Shown here: piece after piece, positions 1 to 6,154 of the stretch
How positions within the stretch are numbered: position 1 is the stretch's first letter
How the letters are laid out: each line of letters starts with the position of its first letter
Assembly (NCBI GenBank): GCA_002391545.1
Contig: DGFF01000060.1
Coordinates: 27,255 to 39,001, forward strand
Reading direction: 5' to 3'
DNA: 11,747 bases
Source: Candidatus Fermentithermobacillaceae bacterium UBA3907
GTDB lineage: Bacteria > Bacillota > Sulfobacillia > Fermentithermobacillales > Fermentithermobacillaceae
Notes under the pieces: model-generated
Databases searched by the model: none
What the model was told of the DNA's origin: nothing
Seen by the model: the letters and a program-made list of their open reading frames with translations, nothing else
Made by a program: the position numbers and the translations under genes

Positions 1-417
1 GCTTTCTACTCTGACGTAGCCCTCAACTGTATATCTAGTATCATCCACAACCGCCCAAGCCTAGAGGTGCTGAACGTAAAAAACAGAGGCTCTGTGCCAG
101 GCATTCCCTTTGACGCGGTTGTTGAGGTAACTTGCTCTGTAGATGGAAAGGGACCTAGTCCTATAGCTCAAGAACCCTTGCCTACAGAGATATTAGGACT
201 TGTGCAAAAGGTAAAAGCGTATGAACAGCTCACTGTGGAAGCGGCAGTTACAGGTAGCGTAGAAAAAGCATTTTTCGCGTTGTTAAATCATCCACTTATA
301 CAAGATGGCCGCATAGCCGCAGACCTGCTGCACGATATCTTAATAGAGAACCAGGACTTTCTGCCTTTGTTTTCAGGCAAATCGGTGCCTGGTTTTACTG
401 ATGTTACATCTCAATAA
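1..417 (+). CDS. GH4 family 6-phospho-glycosidase, 3' part only
   Basis: The reading frame is open from base 1 to the TAA at 415-417, giving the last 138 residues. The upstream part lies outside the window; the GTG at 67 is internal, because conserved sequence continues before it. The C-terminal block is typical of glycoside hydrolase family 4: NxGxxPxxPxDAVVEV, then GLVQKVKAYEQLTVEAAVTG, then a helix with ALLNHPLI, and a late LLHDILIENQDFLPLF. GH4 enzymes use NAD and a divalent metal to hydrolyse glycosides by an oxidation-elimination route, usually on 6-phosphorylated disaccharides in the cytoplasm. The NAD-binding and metal-ligand regions are not in this fragment, so alpha versus beta and glucose versus other sugar specificity cannot be assigned. 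A sugar kinase follows 94 bp downstream on the same strand, consistent with a small sugar-use operon. Confidence 0.88.
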   Translation, partial: AFYSDVALNCISSIIHNRPSLEVLNVKNRGSVPGIPFDAVVEVTCSVDGKGPSPIAQEPLPTEILGLVQKVKAYEQLTVEAAVTGSVEKAFFALLNHPLIQDGRIAADLLHDILIENQDFLPLFSGKSVPGFTDVTSQ

Positions 418-461
418 AAGTTTCATCCTTAGAAGTTTCAAACTCACATAACCATTATGTG
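418..461 (+). repeat. Direct repeats and small hairpin between GH4 gene and sugar kinase
   Basis: The octamer AAGTTTCA occurs at 418-425 and again at 433-440, 15 bp apart. It is followed by a perfect 7-bp inverted repeat, CACATAA at 445-451 and TTATGTG at 455-461, with a 3-nt spacer. No T tract follows the hairpin, so it is unlikely to be an intrinsic terminator. It could be a protein-binding site or an RNA processing hairpin in the 94-bp gap. Function is unknown. Confidence 0.4.
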
Positions 462-511
462 TCAACCAAAATACATGCTAAAAACACGGGGTCAGGAAAG
501 GAGATTGCGTA

Positions 512-1525
512 ATGGGATTCATCCTAGGCGTAGACGGCGGTGCCACCGAAACAGTGGCGGTTATAGGAGATCGTGAAGGTAAAGTGCTGGGACTGGGTTT
601 TTCAGGACCATCCAACTACCAGCTCATAGGATTGGATGCAGCCATGGCCAATGTATCAGAGGCAGTCAAAATGGCAGCGGATCAAGGAAATATACATATT
701 GAAAACCTGGAATTCGCAGTCTTTGGGCTAGCAGGAGCTGATTTTCCTATAGATTTTGAAAATCTAACCAGAGGAATCCGAGACCTCTACCCAACTTTGA
801 ACTTCGAAATCGTAAACGACACCTGGGTCGGATTCAGGTCCGGTACAGATGCAGACTACGGTGGCGTGGTCATATCAGGTACAGGAGCTAATTTTGCCGC
901 CGCAGCTCCTGACGGCCGGAAGATCACAGGCAGGGGAATGGGCTATGAATGGGGCGGTCAAGGAGGGGCAGGCAATCTAATAAGAGATGCTCTGCACTAC
1001 GCGTTTAGATCCCACGACGGGACAGGGCCTAAGACGCGATTAGAAAAAGTTGTGCTTTCCACATTGGAATTCGATTCTTACGACGATCTTGCTCTTTTTA
1101 TGTACCAAGTGCAAACCGAGTTCGCCCACATATACGTTAAAGCTGCAGGCATAGTTCCCTATGTGTTTAATCTCGCCAACGAAGGAGATCAGGTATGCAT
1201 AGACATGCTAATTGATCTAGGCAATTCCATGGGAGAAATAATAGGAATGATGATAAATAGTCTAGGAACTCAGACTTTGCCTCAAGACATTGTCACAGCA
1301 GGAGGACTATTTACCAAAGGGGAAAATCCATTGCTGATGGACTCGTTCGTCCTCACGTGTCACAAATTTGTTCCCTTCGCACAATTTAAGATGCCAGAAA
1401 TCGAGCCTGCAGGAGGAGCCTATTTAATGGCCTTGGAAAAGATAGGCATATCTCCTAAAGGGGAAATAAGGGAAAGAGCCATACGTACTTTTTCCCAAAT
1501 CCGAGATTCTTACAGACAACCGTAG
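512..1525 (+). CDS. BadF/BadG/BcrA/BcrD-family sugar kinase, N-acetylglucosamine kinase-like
   Basis: This 337-residue protein has the ASKHA/hexokinase-like fold. The phosphate-1 loop is GVDGGATET near residues 6-14. The VNDTW motif at 101-105 places Asp103 as the likely catalytic base. The phosphate-2 motif is ISGTGANF at 121-128, followed by the GRGMGYEWGGQGGAGNLI segment typical of GlcNAc kinases of this family. The adenosine loop is VTAGGLF at 261-267. The length fits the family. The ATG at 512 has an AAAGGAG ribosome site at 497-503. It probably phosphorylates a hexose or amino sugar with ATP in the cytoplasm. Its position after a GH4 gene suggests it supplies or processes phosphosugar for that pathway. 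The exact substrate cannot be read from sequence; some BadF relatives act in benzoyl-CoA reductase activation, but the GlcNAc-kinase-like motifs argue against that here. Confidence 0.85.
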   Translation: MGFILGVDGGATETVAVIGDREGKVLGLGFSGPSNYQLIGLDAAMANVSEAVKMAADQGNIHIENLEFAVFGLAGADFPIDFENLTRGIRDLYPTLNFEIVNDTWVGFRSGTDADYGGVVISGTGANFAAAAPDGRKITGRGMGYEWGGQGGAGNLIRDALHYAFRSHDGTGPKTRLEKVVLSTLEFDSYDDLALFMYQVQTEFAHIYVKAAGIVPYVFNLANEGDQVCIDMLIDLGNSMGEIIGMMINSLGTQTLPQDIVTAGGLFTKGENPLLMDSFVLTCHKFVPFAQFKMPEIEPAGGAYLMALEKIGISPKGEIRERAIRTFSQIRDSYRQP

Positions 1526-1531
1526 ACAGCA

Positions 1532-1574
1532 AAAGGGTCTAGAAGCGATCTCTTTTTCAGCCTCTAGACCCCTT
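1532..1574. terminator. Convergent terminator hairpin between sugar kinase and grpE
   Basis: A perfect 9-bp stem pairs GGGTCTAGA (1535-1543) with TCTAGACCC (1563-1571), with outer A-T pairs beyond a single mismatch. Read on the - strand, the stem ends in CCC directly followed by TTTT (1531-1534), a canonical intrinsic terminator for hspR-dnaK-grpE. Read on the + strand, the tail is a weaker CTTATCTATTTT that may still stop the kinase transcript. The loop is 19 nt, longer than usual. Confidence 0.8.
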
Positions 1575-1576
1575 AT

Positions 1577-2098
1577 CTATTTTATGACTTTCACCCTGCT
1601 AGGCCTTAGAACTTTCCCTTTATACATATAGCCTTTCTGAAACTCTTCTACGATAGTCCCATGCTCTCCTCCGCCATCTTGGGCGAAAACTGCTTCATGG
1701 TAATAAGGATCGAATTTCTCACCCACAGGGCTTTCCATAGGTTCTACGCCTTCTTTCAACAATAGATCCATGATCTGTTTCTGGATCATCTCAATTCCCT
1801 TGTAGAAAGCGGCAAATTCTGAATCGTCATCATCTAGGGTCTTCCCAGCCGCTTCCATAAACCTATCGAAATTATCCAACACCTCGAGAAGGGACCGTAT
1901 TAATTTCGCCTTCTCACGGTTTACCCTATCATGAAAGTCCCTATCAGTGCGCTTTCTAAAGTTATCCATCTCAGCCTTGGCCCTTAGAAACTGGTCGTAG
2001 TAGGTTTCCGCTTTAGATTTCCATTCGTCTCTCTCCTGGGCCAGTTTTTCTAGGCTGATCTCCTCAGCTACTTCGTTAGCCTCTTTGTCAAAGGGCAT
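1577..2098 (-). CDS. grpE: GrpE nucleotide exchange factor
   Basis: GrpE is the cytoplasmic nucleotide exchange factor that releases ADP from DnaK. The 173-residue product has a charged N-terminal segment, a long coiled-coil helix (LRAKAEMDNFRKRTDRDF and onward), and the beta-domain signature: GVEPMESPVGEKFDPYYHEAVF, followed by IVEEFQKGYMYKGKVLRPSRVKV at the C-terminus. I chose the ATG at 2096-2098, not the in-frame ATG at 2119, because an AGGAGGA ribosome site at 2105-2111 sits 6 nt upstream of it and lies inside the longer version. It is 34 nt downstream of dnaK and is the last gene before the convergent terminator. The order dnaK then grpE is the reverse of the common hrcA-grpE-dnaK order of Firmicutes. 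No dnaJ follows. Confidence 0.97.
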   Translation of the reverse strand: MPFDKEANEVAEEISLEKLAQERDEWKSKAETYYDQFLRAKAEMDNFRKRTDRDFHDRVNREKAKLIRSLLEVLDNFDRFMEAAGKTLDDDDSEFAAFYKGIEMIQKQIMDLLLKEGVEPMESPVGEKFDPYYHEAVFAQDGGGEHGTIVEEFQKGYMYKGKVLRPSRVKVIK

Positions 2099-2132
2099 GG
2101 TATGTCCTCCTATCTCCAATCATCCATGTCCG

Positions 2133-4067
2133 TTAAAACTCGCCTTTCTTTTCTTCTTCATCTTTTTCTTTGAACTCGGCATCGAACACTTCTCCATGGG
2201 GCGCTTCAGAATCTCCGCCCGCGAAATCGCCATCAGAATCAGCCGCTTGAGATTCCTGGCTGACGTGTCTGTACAATTCCTCTGCCAATTTAGCGGCAGC
2301 TTCTCGGAGTTCCTCAGAGGCTCTCTTGATAGCTCCTATATCATCTCCAGCAAGGGCTTGCCTAGCAGAAGCCAAGACCGCCTCTACTCTACCCTTGTCA
2401 TCTTCTGAAATCTTGCCCTCCAAGTCCGTAAGGGTCTTTTCAACTGTGTAAACCAGCTGATCCAGCTCGTTCCTAGCCTCAATCTCTTCTCTCCTTCTGC
2501 GGTCTTCCTCTGCAAATCTCTGAGCCTCTTCTACCAATCGGTCTACTTCTTCCCTAGGAAGCTGGGTAGAAGCTGTTATGGTGATGTGCTGGGCTTTTCC
2601 TGTGCCAAGGTCTTTTGCCGAGACATTAAGTATGCCATTTGCGTCAATGTCAAAAGTCACTTCTATCTGCGGCACTCCTCTAGGCGCAGGAGGAATTCCT
2701 GTAAGAGTAAACCTACCCAGAGTTCGGTTATCCTTGGCTAAGGGCCGCTCACCCTGAAGCACGTGGATTTCGACCTGAGGCTGAAAATCAGCGGTGGTAG
2801 TAAATATTTGACTCTTCTTCACTGGAATAGTTGTATTCCTATCTATAATTGGAGTCATTACTCCACCTACTGTCTCTACGCCCAAAGTCAAGGGGGTGAC
2901 GTCGAGCAGGACTATGTCTTTTACGTCTCCTGAAAGTACCCCTGCCTGAATAGCAGCACCCATAGCAACCACTTCATCAGGATTGACGCCCCTGTGAGGT
3001 TCTTTCCCTGTAATGCTCCTTACTAATTCTTGAATCTTGGGCATTCTAGTAGAACCCCCGACCAAGATCACCTCATCAAGATCCTCGGGCTTGAGTTTGG
3101 CATCATCTAGAACCCTCTGGATAGGCCCAATGCACCGCTTGGTAAGATCGTCTGTTAGTTCTTCGAATTTGGCTCTAGTCAGACGGACTTCCAAGTGCAA
3201 TGGCTGCCCTTCACGATCCATGCTTATAAACGGCAGACTTATTGTGGTCTCCAGCACCTGAGACAGTTCCACTTTGGCTTTCTCAGCCGCTTCTATAAGT
3301 CGTTGCAAAGCCTGCTTGTCTTTTCTAAGATCAATGCCGTACTCTTTCTTGAACTCTTCGGCCACGTAATTAACTACTCTCTGATCGTAATCATCTCCGC
3401 CTAGGTGGGTGTCTCCAGCAGTAGCCAATACTTCTACTACGCCGTCTCCTACTTCCAAGAGAGACACGTCGAAAGTGCCCCCACCTAAGTCAAACACAAG
3501 TATTTTTTCGTTCTTCTGCTTATCGATCCCATAGGCCAAAGAGGCCGCAGTAGGCTCATTAATAATTCTCAGAACTTCAAGGCCAGCTATACGACCTGCG
3601 TCTTTTGTGGCTTGACGCTGGGCATCGTTAAAGTATGCAGGAACTGTGATGACGGCCTTGGTTACAGGTTCACCTAGGTATTTCTCTGCATCTTCCTTCA
3701 ATTTTCGGATTACGTCTGCAGAAACTTCCTCTGGGGTCAACTCCCTATCTATGGCAGGTACGTATATCCTTACTTCGTTGTGGGCTCCACGCCTGATCTT
3801 GTAAGGAACCCTCTCACGCTCTAATTCAACTTCATCGTAACGCCGACCTATGAAACGTTTAATCGACGTAATAGTATTTTCTGGGTTCAGCACTGCCTGG
3901 CGCTTGGCCAGCTGTCCCACTAGTTTTTCACCTTTCTTTGTGAAAGCCACAACAGAAGGGGTTATTCTAGACCCTTCTGCATTAATTATTACCGTAGGCT
4001 CATCGCCCTCCATCACCGCTATCACTGAGTTTGTCGTACCGAGATCAATGCCAACAATTTTAGACAT
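2133..4067 (-). CDS. dnaK: Hsp70 chaperone DnaK
   Basis: A full-length 644-residue Hsp70. The ATPase domain shows GIDLGTTNS (6-14), VFDLGGGTFDVS (191-202) and VILVGGSTRMPKIQELV (333-349). The hydrophobic interdomain linker DVKDIVLLDVTPLTLG spans about 381-396. It is followed by the substrate-binding beta domain and a helical lid rich in charge, ending in an acidic Lys/Glu tail. It folds and refolds proteins in the cytoplasm with GrpE and a J-protein. The ATG at 4065-4067 is chosen because GGAGG at 4078-4082 lies 10 nt upstream; the in-frame GTG at 4074-4076 would be only 1 nt from that site. It follows hspR by 70 nt with no terminator, so it is probably co-transcribed with its own repressor. 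Confidence 0.98.
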   Translation of the reverse strand: MSKIVGIDLGTTNSVIAVMEGDEPTVIINAEGSRITPSVVAFTKKGEKLVGQLAKRQAVLNPENTITSIKRFIGRRYDEVELERERVPYKIRRGAHNEVRIYVPAIDRELTPEEVSADVIRKLKEDAEKYLGEPVTKAVITVPAYFNDAQRQATKDAGRIAGLEVLRIINEPTAASLAYGIDKQKNEKILVFDLGGGTFDVSLLEVGDGVVEVLATAGDTHLGGDDYDQRVVNYVAEEFKKEYGIDLRKDKQALQRLIEAAEKAKVELSQVLETTISLPFISMDREGQPLHLEVRLTRAKFEELTDDLTKRCIGPIQRVLDDAKLKPEDLDEVILVGGSTRMPKIQELVRSITGKEPHRGVNPDEVVAMGAAIQAGVLSGDVKDIVLLDVTPLTLGVETVGGVMTPIIDRNTTIPVKKSQIFTTTADFQPQVEIHVLQGERPLAKDNRTLGRFTLTGIPPAPRGVPQIEVTFDIDANGILNVSAKDLGTGKAQHITITASTQLPREEVDRLVEEAQRFAEEDRRRREEIEARNELDQLVYTVEKTLTDLEGKISEDDKGRVEAVLASARQALAGDDIGAIKRASEELREAAAKLAEELYRHVSQESQAADSDGDFAGGDSEAPHGEVFDAEFKEKDEEEKKGEF

Positions 4068-4100
4068 AATTAACACACCTCCACATCACTTACATTCAAA

Positions 4101-4133
4101 AGTGTAGCTAAAGCACACTGCACGGATTTGCAC
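4101..4133. repeat. Short repeats in the hspR-dnaK gap
   Basis: The gap of 70 bp holds an inverted repeat AGTGT (4101-4105) / ACACT (4115-4119) and a direct repeat TGCAC at 4119-4123 and 4129-4133, exactly 10 bp apart, or one helical turn. The sequence does not match the CIRCE element of HrcA or the HAIR consensus of HspR. It may bind a regulator of dnaK or be chance. Confidence 0.3.
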
Positions 4134-4137
4134 TCCC

Positions 4138-4476
4138 TCATCGAACCTTCTCTTCATTACGTTCCTTGGCCTCAGAAGTATCGCTAGATCGCGGTTCATA
4201 CTCATCGGAGGAACGACTCTCCAAATCAATTTGCTCCATCCCCATAATCACTCGAATTCCCTGAGGATTGATCTTACAGTCGCGCCAGAGATAAATTATT
4301 CTAGCCAGCAGTTTGAGATCATCCTCAGAATAAAGACGCATGTTCGTATCAGTTCTAGCCGGTGTTATCAGCCCCTCGCTTTCAATTTGTCTAAGGAACT
4401 GCGGAGTTACCTCTAGGAGACGCGCAGCCACGCCTATGGTGTATACCGGCTCACTTGTGCTGTGAAAATATGGCAC
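4138..4476 (-). CDS. hspR: MerR-family heat-shock repressor, HspR-like
   Basis: A 112-residue MerR-type winged-helix regulator. VYTIGVAARLLEVTPQFLRQIESEGLITPART (11-42) is the helix-turn-helix plus wing, MRLYSEDDLKLLARII (46-61) follows, and INPQGIRVIMGME (69-81) matches the HspR end of the effector helix. HspR represses dnaK operons and in known cases needs DnaK as co-repressor. Here it lies directly upstream of dnaK, supporting autoregulation of the unit. The usual Tyr of the TLRxYE motif is Ile31. After residue 81 the tail is Ser/Asp/Glu-rich and repeats RSSD at 88-91 and 96-99. The start is GTG at 4474-4476 with AAGGGG at 4485-4490. A general MerR regulator of other function is possible, but position and the IxPQGIxxIMxME motif favour HspR. 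Confidence 0.85.
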   Translation of the reverse strand: MPYFHSTSEPVYTIGVAARLLEVTPQFLRQIESEGLITPARTDTNMRLYSEDDLKLLARIIYLWRDCKINPQGIRVIMGMEQIDLESRSSDEYEPRSSDTSEAKERNEEKVR

Positions 4477-4533
4477 GCGATCATCCCCTTACATAAGAAA
4501 GTTATCCAATTTTCATAGATTCTCTATCCAACA

Positions 4534-4562
4534 TTAATAACAATTATATCTCAAATCGTCAA
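4534..4562 (-). promoter_or_regulatory. Putative sigma-70-type promoter of hspR-dnaK-grpE
   Basis: On the - strand, TTGACG (4557-4562) is a 5/6 match to the -35 consensus, with a 17-nt spacer to TATTAA (4534-4539). A perfect TATAAT also lies at 4543-4548, but only 8 nt from that -35, so it would need a different or no -35. The -35 overlaps a TTGA direct repeat (TTGA-N4-TTGA) that could be part of a repressor site. No CIRCE or HAIR inverted repeat is visible. Confidence 0.5.
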
Positions 4563-4595
4563 GGATTTTCGCCAAAAACTCTAAAGCAAATAAAT

Positions 4596-4616
4596 AGCCG
4601 GGCTCGAGTCCCGGCT
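4596..4616 (-). terminator. Terminator hairpin of the decarboxylase operon after meaB
   Basis: A 7-bp GC-rich stem pairs AGCCGGG with CCCGGCT around a 7-nt loop, 26 nt past the meaB stop. The - strand tail is ATTTATTTG, U-rich but interrupted. It separates meaB from the hspR promoter. Confidence 0.7.
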
Positions 4617-4642
4617 TGCATTCCTGCACCTTGCACCAAATC

Positions 4643-5632
4643 CTAAATCTCTTTTCCACACAGATACTTCCTCACCAGTTCCCTAGCACAAGTAACAGGA
4701 TCAGACTTCCCTTTCAACATTTCATCTAACATAACGTCGAGGACGCCATCTTTGATTGCACATCTTAAGACTTTGTCTACAGTTTCCCGCCTTATATTCT
4801 CCTCCAAGGACGCTCTGTAGCTTCTAGATACTCTTTTGTCCATAAGATCATTTGCTCGGAGATATTCAAGATGAGATTTGATCTGCTCCAAAAGGTCCTC
4901 CACCCCTACTTGTTCGGCAGCTACAGTTTTAACTACAGGCGGTTTCCATTTCCAATCCTTGTTTAGTTCGAGCATGCTTTCAATTACCGAAACGGTTTTA
5001 TCAGCCCCAGGGTGATCCGCCTTATTGACGCAGAACACGTCGCCTATCTCCAAAATCCCAGCTTTTATTGCCTGAATATCGTCACCCATTCCAGGTGCCA
5101 AAACTACCACTACTGTATGGGCATACAACATAATATCTACTTCAGATTGTCCTGTCCCTACAGTCTCAATCAAAATATAGTCGAAACCAAAAGCGTCCAT
5201 AAGGGTTACTACATCACCTGTGTGTCTGGAAAGCCCTCCTAGATGCCCACGTGAAGCCAAGCTTCGGAAGAACACACCCTCATCTGTAGTGCGCGAACGC
5301 ATCCTCACCCTATCCCCTAATATGGCGCCTCCTGTAAAAGGTGACGACGGGTCCACTGCAATAATCCCTACAGTGCTTCCCTCATCCCTTATAATCGACA
5401 CCAAATTGTCTACCAAAGACGACTTCCCAACCCCTGGCGCGCCGGTTAGTCCAACTATCTTGCTATTCCCCCTATGTCTAAACGCCTCTTTCAGTATCTC
5501 CTCGGCACAAGGAGATTCGTCTTCAATGAGGGTGATAGTGCGCGCCAGGGCTGTCCTCTCTTGGTTGAGCAACCCTTTAATAAGTCTTTCAGCATCATCT
5601 GCGCAAACAGATTCTCGCAAACCAAGCACCAT
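4643..5632 (-). CDS. meaB: MeaB, G-protein chaperone of methylmalonyl-CoA mutase
   Basis: A 329-residue SIMIBI-class GTPase of the MeaB/ArgK family. It protects methylmalonyl-CoA mutase from inactivation and gates loading of adenosylcobalamin. The P-loop is GAPGVGKSS (64-72), followed by VDPSSPFTGGAILGDRVRM (93-111), the switch segment ETVGTGQSEVD (156-166) and the base-specificity motif NKAD (203-206). A C-terminal helical dimerisation arm follows. It lies 43 nt after the B12-binding mutase subunit, exactly where the family is expected. The start is uncertain: the ATG at 5632 has only a weak upstream AGTCAGG and no clean Shine-Dalgarno spacing. The TTG four codons downstream would place AGGATGG at a plausible distance. 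The conserved core is unaffected. Confidence 0.95.
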   Translation of the reverse strand: MVLGLRESVCADDAERLIKGLLNQERTALARTITLIEDESPCAEEILKEAFRHRGNSKIVGLTGAPGVGKSSLVDNLVSIIRDEGSTVGIIAVDPSSPFTGGAILGDRVRMRSRTTDEGVFFRSLASRGHLGGLSRHTGDVVTLMDAFGFDYILIETVGTGQSEVDIMLYAHTVVVVLAPGMGDDIQAIKAGILEIGDVFCVNKADHPGADKTVSVIESMLELNKDWKWKPPVVKTVAAEQVGVEDLLEQIKSHLEYLRANDLMDKRVSRSYRASLEENIRRETVDKVLRCAIKDGVLDVMLDEMLKGKSDPVTCARELVRKYLCGKEI

Positions 5633-5673
5633 CCTGACTAAAATTTCATGCTAGGGCACAATAAAGTCCTCGA

Positions 5674-5694
5674 GGCTACCTTTTAAGGTTAGCC
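5674..5694 (-). other. Hairpin across the stop codon of the B12-binding subunit gene
   Basis: A 21-nt imperfect palindrome. GGCTA pairs with TAGCC and CCTT pairs with AAGG, with one bulged A. It includes the TAG stop at 5676-5678. No T tract follows directly, so it is more likely an RNA processing or translational element between this gene and meaB than a full terminator. Confidence 0.35.
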
Positions 5695-6080
5695 TTGATA
5701 TAGTCAACTATTTCCTGGGTACTAGTTCCTGGACCGAATACTGCGTCTACCCCAGCTTTCTTTAGTTCCTCCACATCTTCATCGGGTATAATCCCGCCTG
5801 CAAGCACTAGCACATCTAACTCTTCTGTCCCCTTTTCTTTTTTGAGATGCTCCACTACTTTGGGAAGCAAAGTTCCATGAGCCCCAGACAATATGGAGCA
5901 ACCTACCACATCTACGTCTTCTTCCACTGCCATCCTGGCTATTTCTTCAGGAGTGCGATGTAACCCGGTGTATATAACTTCCATACCCGCATCCCTGAGG
6001 GCTCGCGCTATAACTTTGGCGCCTCGATCATGCCCGTCTAGCCCCGGTTTAGCAACTAGAACACGAATCTTTCTTTCCAT
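5676..6080 (-). CDS. Methylmalonyl-CoA mutase, cobalamin-binding small subunit
   Basis: A stand-alone 134-residue B12-binding domain. KPGLDGHDRGAKV (11-23) contains the DxHxxG motif; His17 is the expected lower ligand to cobalt. CSILSGAHGTLLPKV (61-75) and VLAGGIIPDEDV (92-103) are the other cofactor-contact loops, and the end VFGPGTSTQEIVDYI is typical of methylmalonyl-CoA mutase C-terminal domains. With a separate catalytic TIM-barrel subunit it would interconvert succinyl-CoA and (R)-methylmalonyl-CoA in the cytoplasm. No catalytic subunit is encoded in this window. A strong AAGGAGGA site (6087-6094) precedes the ATG. It follows the beta subunit by 74 nt and precedes meaB. It could instead serve a related mutase such as ethylmalonyl- or isobutyryl-CoA mutase, but the decarboxylase context favours methylmalonyl-CoA. 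Confidence 0.93.
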   Translation of the reverse strand: MERKIRVLVAKPGLDGHDRGAKVIARALRDAGMEVIYTGLHRTPEEIARMAVEEDVDVVGCSILSGAHGTLLPKVVEHLKKEKGTEELDVLVLAGGIIPDEDVEELKKAGVDAVFGPGTSTQEIVDYIKANLKR

Positions 6081-6154
6081 CTCACATCCTCCTTCCCCAT
6101 CTATCTTTCAAATCCCATTTAAGCATGATTACCATTCAATTGAAACTAGTCTAT

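Noticed and set aside
2099..2119. Longer grpE start seven codons upstream
   Set aside because: It would place the strong AGGAGGA ribosome site within the coding region; the downstream ATG has ideal spacing.
2085..2408. 107-codon + strand frame opposite the dnaK 3' end and grpE start
   Set aside because: It is antisense to well-conserved genes, has low-complexity Phe-rich sequence and lacks a start context.
4068..4137. CIRCE operator upstream of dnaK, suggested by GAGTGCAA on the - strand
   Set aside because: Only one partial half-site is present; the matching TTAGCACTC arm at 9-nt spacing is missing.
6135..6144. 10-bp perfect palindrome TTCAATTGAA after the beta subunit gene
   Set aside because: AT-rich, short and within an operon joint with no promoter; likely chance.
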